From Utricularia gibba (Eukaryota > Streptophyta > Magnoliopsida > Lamiales > Lentibulariaceae): 64,000 nucleotides of DNA. Within the stretch, counting starts at the first letter, position 1; each line of letters opens with the position of its first letter. The stretch lies in the NCBI GenBank assembly GCA_002189035.1, contig NEEC01000020.1, forward strand, positions 62,001 to 126,000, written 5' to 3'. The translations under genes and the position numbers were made by a program. Shown here piece after piece: positions 59,204-64,000 of the stretch. Under the pieces are notes generated by a model. It saw only the letters and a program-made list of their open reading frames with translations, was not told the DNA's origin and did no database searches.

Positions 59204-59827
59204 TCACGCCGCGGGAGAGCTCTCAACTTCTTCATCGTGCGGAATCGTCCACGCCGGCAGATTCAGGTCAAAGCTACAGGGGACGGCAGTGATCGTAGCG
59301 CGATCGCCGGTTGATGAAGTGGAGCGGCTTTTCAGGGCAGCGCCGCCGATGACGCCGTCGTAGTGTTTCCGTTTGTGGCCTCCAAGAGCTTGTCCCGTCG
59401 GGAAACACTTCTGGCAAATTGAGCACTGATGGAGTTTATTGCTGCTTAAACTGAGAGCGGGTAAAGGTGGTGTGGCGTCGTTCGCCGGCGTACTTTTGAC
59501 GCGGTGGCTGGATTTATGACCGCCGAGCGCTTGGTAGGAAGGGAAAGCCTTATCGCAAACGGTGCACTTGTACGAATTACCGATCGCCGGAGAACACTCA
59601 CCATCTGATTTCTTGAAATCCGAGTCCCCGGCGGGAGGAAAGTTACCATCGCCGCCGCGAGCGAGCATGATTAGACAGAAAGCAAGATATTCCTCCTCCG
59701 GCGTCGGATCATGAAGGCGTCTCTGACGCTTAGATCGCTTTGATTTCCTCCAGGCATCCAGGTCGTCGACGCGGTGTGGCGGGATAATCATCGCCGCAGT
59801 GGATGAATTCAGAGCCTCGAGAGCCAT
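59204..59827 (-). CDS. C2H2 zinc finger repressor (ZAT10/AZF type)
   Basis: Intronless 207-aa protein on the minus strand. In order: a basic nuclear-localisation B-box ([11 protein letters not shown], ~27-37), the L-box ([16 protein letters not shown], ~43-58), two plant C2H2 fingers with QALGGH cores (~88-108 and ~135-155) and the EAR repression motif FDLNLP at 186-191. This order is that of the C1-2i class (ZAT10/STZ, AZF1-3), nuclear repressors induced by salt, cold, drought and ABA. Start chosen at the Met that begins MALEALNSS; the upstream in-frame Met lies beside the TATA box and cannot be in the transcript. The 3' ends of this gene and the UGT face each other, about 270 bases apart. 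Confidence 0.95.
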   Translation of the reverse strand: MALEALNSSTAAMIIPPHRVDDLDAWRKSKRSKRQRRLHDPTPEEEYLAFCLIMLARGGDGNFPPAGDSDFKKSDGECSPAIGNSYKCTVCDKAFPSYQALGGHKSSHRVKSTPANDATPPLPALSLSSNKLHQCSICQKCFPTGQALGGHKRKHYDGVIGGAALKSRSTSSTGDRATITAVPCSFDLNLPAWTIPHDEEVESSPAA

Positions 59828-59898
59828 GTGAACCGCAATTGAAGTTTCTAGTGATGAGAAGAAGAAGATGTGGGAGTACAGAGGACTGTGTGGCGGTG

Positions 59899-59907
59899 TC
59901 ATTTATA
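59899..59907 (-). promoter_or_regulatory. TATA box of the ZAT-type gene
   Basis: TATATAAAT on the minus strand, about 75 bases before the start codon at 59827. Confidence 0.65.
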
Positions 59908-60296
59908 TACAGAGAGGTGGGACCGGGAAGTTGGAAGTTGCGTGGGGAATGGCTGGCGATGCACGAGTTTCATTTTCATCCCTATTAATTATTAAATTAT
60001 TATTTTCAAAATAATTCCGGCTAAAAAAATGAAAATTATTCTGTACTTACGTAATTGCTGAACTCGTGCAAGAGCAAAACGACACTAAAAAGTCGCAGAA
60101 TATGCTGGTGATCAAGTCCCTATTAATTCTGGCTCGTAGACTGGGGAAGCAAGCAACAACGAGAACGTGGACACGGGCATGGGTGGACACGTTGGCGCCT
60201 GAGTGACACGGAAGCAAGACGCGTGACGACTTACCGGGGGCCTCGGCGGCTGATGGGTCAAAGAGCCCTCCTTAAAAAAGAAGCGCGTGTTGGCAC
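59908..60296. other. Upstream region of the ZAT-type gene
   Basis: Promoter side of the zinc-finger gene, adjacent to the tRNA-Pro gene. AT-rich at 59985-60040. No other gene seen. Confidence 0.45.
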
Positions 60297-60368
60297 GGGG
60301 CATTCCGAGAATCGAACTCGGGACCTCTCGCACCCGAAGCGAGAATCATACCACTAGACCAAATGCCC
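60297..60368 (-). tRNA. tRNA-Pro (anticodon CGG)
   Basis: The reverse complement gives a complete 72-nt tRNA: acceptor GGGCATT pairs with AATGCCC plus discriminator C, D-arm region GTCTAGTGGTATGAT, anticodon stem CTCGC/GCGAG with loop TTCGGGT, and T arm CCGAGTTCGATTCTCGG. Anticodon CGG reads CCG (Pro). It differs from the common plant tRNA-Pro(TGG) at the wobble base. No intron. Confidence 0.95.
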
Positions 60369-60475
60369 GGCTATGCTGCTGATTCTAACAAATTTACCAT
60401 ACTATGCCACAAAAATTTGGCATCCATCATTTCTTCATCGACGGGGAGTTTTGCTGTACAGATTCTTTTGAATCT

Positions 60476-61524
60476 TCAAAGAAAGGCGTAAGGATCGACA
60501 TACTGGAGGGGGGTGAGTGATCCATCGTGGATGAACTCCATGCCGAAGTACTGCAACCATGAATCAGTGATATTCAAGTCGCAATAGGTTAAGGAGATAA
60601 GGCAGAGGAAAGTGGATAAGCAAATGGAATTACCAGGTACAGTGCACAGAATGATGCGACGGTTATGATGACCAGTGGCCAGAAACCAAGAAAAAACGTC
60701 GCTCCGAACCTCAACAAAAGCTTGGCTCGCGGAATCAGCCCCTGAGTTAGACGCAGAGGGGTTAGTTGGTTGCTAGAAGTAAACCAAACAAGGTTTGATA
60801 GGGGAGTCGGTAGTATTCCAACCTCCAGGCCTTCACTATTGAGCGACCTTGATATTTCCAGTTGCTTAGATGAGTTCATGTCTCCGGAAGAAGATGAACT
60901 CCGCCCACCATCTTCTTCCCTCAAGTTCGTCTCCACACCTTCTTGGCTATGTATTTTATCTTCCTCGAGCAACGAAGTGGGAGTTATCCCTCTTTTCCGC
61001 AGCTCTTTTGTGAATAAAGACTCCGGCGGTTCTTCACCTGAATGACGAAGACAGTAGGACTATCATACTTTTTAGGCAATCGACTGTCTTGGGAGTCCAA
61101 ACACAGGATTAGGATGCTGCTACATTCACTGGAAAGATTCAATGTGGACACCAGATTGCAATCTAAAAACCGAGAGTTACGTATTCGCAATGAGAGCTAG
61201 TTGCTCCGAGTTGACCTTACAACTCCTCGAGCTTGTTCTCATTCACGTTCCACACAAAAAAGTGAACATACTGGAAACACGCGGATCACAATCCTGAAGC
61301 TCAAAATAGTGACGAGTAGGATTCGCTTTACCATTGCTTCGCTTTCCACCGTTTTCAGCTTTACAGTAAAGCCTCAACCGCCGACCACCAAGCGCGGTCC
61401 CTGACTTTTGAAGCGTACCGCTACTTCTGGAGGAAATGCTGATATCCAATTCCGAGCAAAGAGAAGAGGGAAACCTCACCAGCGGATTCCTTGCGATCGA
61501 TTTCATCAGCGGCGGGCAAGCCAT
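60476..61524 (-). CDS. Plastid-targeted single-pass membrane protein of unknown function
   Basis: Four exons on the minus strand: 61524-61272, 61037-60823, 60741-60634 and 60550-60476, giving 216 aa. The first ~60 residues are rich in Ser, Arg and Leu and nearly free of acids until CKAENGG, as in a chloroplast transit peptide. A conserved block EEPPESLFTKELRKRGITPT follows, then a Ser-rich acidic linker, one membrane helix (FFLGFWPLVIITVASFCALY) and a short tail ending PLQYVDPYAFL. I recognise this as a conserved plant family but know no assigned function. The donor at 61272 (CCA|GTATGT) was chosen over a weaker site six bases upstream on the transcript. The third intron boundary pair 60742-60822 is 81 nt long, in frame and stop-free, so its retention would add 27 residues. 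Confidence 0.82.
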
Positions 61525-62383
61525 TCTTGATTGGATTTCGTGAATTTCTAAACCATCAACGGATCCCTAATTCTCGCAGAAACGTACAAAGGAAGAGACG
61601 ATTAATCATCAAACTCCCAGTTAAACCTCGTCTTTGATCACGCAACTGGTGGTGGGCCCAAAGGGCCCAATTCATTGGGTTTAATAGGCCCTTTATAAGT
61701 GTTGAGCTTTTAAAGGCCCATCCGGAGTTTTAGGGGATTTTATTTGATTTATTTGTAGTTTTATTATTTTACAAAAAATGGTTTACTCACAAAACATTTT
61801 ATAATTTTTTTAATATTAATAATAAACATGGTTGTAATGCGGCGTCCAGACGCAGACGGTAACGCTGGGAAAGTACGGTGTGCCGTTGAAGATCGCGTGG
61901 AGAGTGGCTTCGCCGGGAAAGCCTCGTCAAATTGCGGGCTTACGTTTTCACTGGCCAACTTTCCTTTTTGTTGTCTGGCTCCTTTCAGTCGCATTTCCGC
62001 GGAGACCCTCCGGTCCGTAGATTATGCGGTTGTACACATATTTCAGTGCGTCTTGCCGACAGAGCGTGTAGAAGCGCGGTTCGGATGTTCCAAGTTGAGC
62101 GAGTGTTGTTGTGTCTTCAAGGGATGGACTTTCTCGGGATTCTTCGGTGTATTCATCATTCGAGTTAGGTGTCTGGGATTATTGTTGTGAATAATTTGTT
62201 GATAAATTTGTATTCCTTTATATTGAGGTGCGGGGAGCTTCTGGGTTGGTTTCTTCTAGTGAGTTAGCAATTTGTACTTGTTCTTGATAGGTTACAGAGA
62301 ATCGTGTAGGGGTGTTTTTGGTTGACTTCAGAATAGGGTTAGGGTTTTAGATATCTGTTGTGTGTATATATTGCATATACAGC
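61525..62383. promoter_or_regulatory. Bidirectional promoter and TOR 5' leader
   Basis: 860 bases between two divergent start codons. Site II motifs (TGGGCC, GGGCCCAA, AGGCCC, AGGCCCA) cluster at 61653-61720. A telo-box (TAGGGTTAGGGTTTTA) lies at 62334-62349, just before the TOR start. A 120-codon frame at 61828-62190 shows no family resemblance and probably lies in the TOR leader. Confidence 0.55.
62334..62349 (+). promoter_or_regulatory. Telo-box near the TOR start codon
   Basis: Two telomere-type TAGGGTT units, 35-50 bases before the ATG at 62384, within the likely leader. Confidence 0.55.
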
Positions 62384-63934
62384 ATGCCCCTGCCTAACCC
62401 ATCTCAGTCTGTTCGATATATTGGCCCTGCGACAGCCACCGCCTCTGGCAACCTGGACGTCCTCAACCGGATTTTGGCTGATCTCTGTGTCCGGGGCACT
62501 CCTAAGGTATGACCATGGTATTTTGGTTTTGTTTAGAGTTCGTTTTGTGAGTAAATTTTTATTCTTTTTGTTTTGAGCACTGCATGAAATTATCTTTTTT
62601 GAACGTGGTTCTGAAGCATTCAGTCCCTGTGGACATTGAGGATTACAAAAAATGATATTTTGCTTTCATGATTGCACTGCTTTTCAGTTGATACTCTGAT
62701 TGTTCCTCCTTTGATTTTTCATTTTACTGCTTCATCACTTGATACCCCATGATTCCCTTACGAATTTATTTCTTGGTTTTCTGTGTTTTCAATATGTTTT
62801 GTACAATTTTAACGTATTGCAGGATGGGGCTGCTGCATTGTTGCGAAGGCATGTTGAGGAGCAAGCCCATGACCTCAGTGGCGAAGCATTTTCGCGTTTC
62901 ATGGATCAACTATATGACTATATCACCAGCCTCCTAGAAAGCAATGAGGTTACCGAAAATTTGGGGGCATTGAGGGCAATTGATGAGCTCATTGATGTTG
63001 GAATAAGGGAAAATGCTATGAAAGTTTCCAAGATTTCCAGTTATATGCGAACTGCATTTGAGGCAAAACGTGAACCCGAAATCTTAGTTTGTGCTAGTAG
63101 AGTTCTTGGACACATGGCCAGAGCTGGAGGAGCAATGACGGCTGATGAAGTAGAAAGGCTGGTATAGACATGTCTTTTGCGTCGGGTTCATATGGTCCGA
63201 CATTTTGCATCATTTGATCGTTGCTTTGCGTAGGTGAAACATGCATTAAATTGGCTTCTCGAGGATAGAGTCGAACATCGTCGTCTGGCAGCTGTTCTGA
63301 TTTTAAAAGTATGCTCCACTCATCATTCAACCCATTGCATCCATTTATTGTTGAAAATTGATGTGACTGTTTTGTAATTTTCTTTATCTTTTGTTGATAA
63401 TTATGATAGGAAATCGCAGAGAATGCTTCCACAGTCTTCAATGTGCATGTGCCTAAATTTGTGGATGCTATTTGGGTTGCCTTGAGGGATCCAAAGTTGG
63501 ATGTCAGGGAACATGCAGTTGAGGCTTTACGTGCTTGCCTCCAAGTCATTGAGAAGCGTGAAACCCGTTGGCGTGTGCAGTGGTAAGGAAGTGTCGTCTG
63601 GTGCATCCACAGATTATTGAGAACTGCTATTCCCTTCTTTTGGTGTCATATTTTAATTGCTCAACCTTCATGGCGTGTTAATGTCATTTACTTGATATTT
63701 CAAGGTTATTTATTATCAAATATTTGTCTGTATTCTAGTATCTTTCATTTGATTGCATGGACCCTTTTTAGCTATGTTTTACTAATGGGATCTTGTCTTG
63801 CCGGCGTTTGATCGCCTGGCTTGTGCTTATGGCAGGTATTATCGTATGTTTGAAGCCACACAAGATGGCTTGGGAAAGAATGCCCCTGTTCATAGTATAC
63901 ATGGTTCTCTTCTTGCAGTTGGAGAACTGCTGAG
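62384..63934 (+). CDS. TOR: TOR kinase, first five coding exons (3' end outside window)
   Basis: Exons 62384-62506, 62823-63161, 63234-63308, 63410-63582 and 63836-63934 join in frame, and the gene continues past the window. The N-terminal HEAT-repeat region of plant Target of Rapamycin is clear: [120 protein letters not shown] and [17 protein letters not shown] is the central Ser/Thr kinase (PI3K-like) that links nutrients and energy to translation and growth, working with RAPTOR and LST8. Only about 270 of some 2,480 residues are present; the kinase domain lies outside. The next intron begins at 63935. The telo-box and site II motifs upstream fit a growth gene. Confidence 0.96.
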
Positions 63935-64000
63935 GTAGGTTTAGGTCGTTTCTAATCTAAACAAACTGCTAATTTAGTTTCTCAATTGTGATAGATAATT

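Noticed and set aside
61828-62190. 120-aa plus-strand frame upstream of TOR
   Set aside because: No domain and a composition unlike a protein family; it most likely lies in the TOR leader or promoter.

Overview
The window is nuclear DNA of a flowering plant, most likely a eudicot with a compact genome. The evidence is short GT-AG introns with T-rich 3' ends, plant-only families (a POK-type kinesin, GATA, BBX, ZAT and ATL factors, PUB ubiquitin ligase, caffeoyl-CoA O-methyltransferase, UGT84-like glucosyltransferase), telo-box and site II promoter motifs, and two plant nuclear tRNA genes. I count 21 protein-coding genes (two cut by the window ends), two tRNAs and one ribosomal-protein pseudogene. 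No virus, active transposon, CRISPR array or organelle insert was found.

Left part (1-20.4 kb): 3' end of arginine decarboxylase (+), BBX18/19-type B-box factor (+), secreted GH9 endoglucanase (-), GATA factor (-), small ATL-type RING-H2 ligase (-), a RING protein with an N-myristoylation-like start (-), glycine-rich RNA-binding protein (-), tRNA-Gln (-), G-protein beta subunit AGB1 (+) and a DC1-domain protein (-).

Middle (20.4-37.7 kb) is very dense: DPH3, CBP1/MEE14, a 37-exon phragmoplast kinesin (POK2/KIN-12D type, about 2,707 aa), a B3-domain protein and ribosomal protein L37a, all on + and spaced by a few hundred bases. A gene-poor, AT-rich stretch of about 6.9 kb follows (37.7-44.6 kb) and holds diverged direct repeats.

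Right part (44.6-64 kb): PUB25/26-type U-box ligase, a Harbinger-transposase-derived (ALP1/HARBI1-like) protein without recognisable catalytic acids, lignin-type CCoAOMT, a broken RPS16 copy, SUD1/CER9 (Doa10-type ER ubiquitin ligase), a UGT84-like glucosyltransferase with a one-base frame break, a ZAT10/AZF-type zinc finger (-), tRNA-Pro (-), an unnamed plastid-targeted membrane protein (-) and the first five coding exons of TOR kinase (+). The last two genes are divergent and share a site II-rich promoter.

The genes do not form one pathway. Several housekeeping or growth genes (RPL37a, TOR, DPH3, SUD1, GRP, POK2) carry site II or telo-box motifs typical of growth-linked plant promoters. The most unusual points are three to four GC-AG introns, the glucosyltransferase frame break, the decayed RPS16 copy, the transposase-derived gene, an in-frame retainable intron, and small duplications at exon edges of the kinesin gene. 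Exon limits were inferred by eye from reading frame, splice consensus and remembered family sequences; no alignment or search was run.
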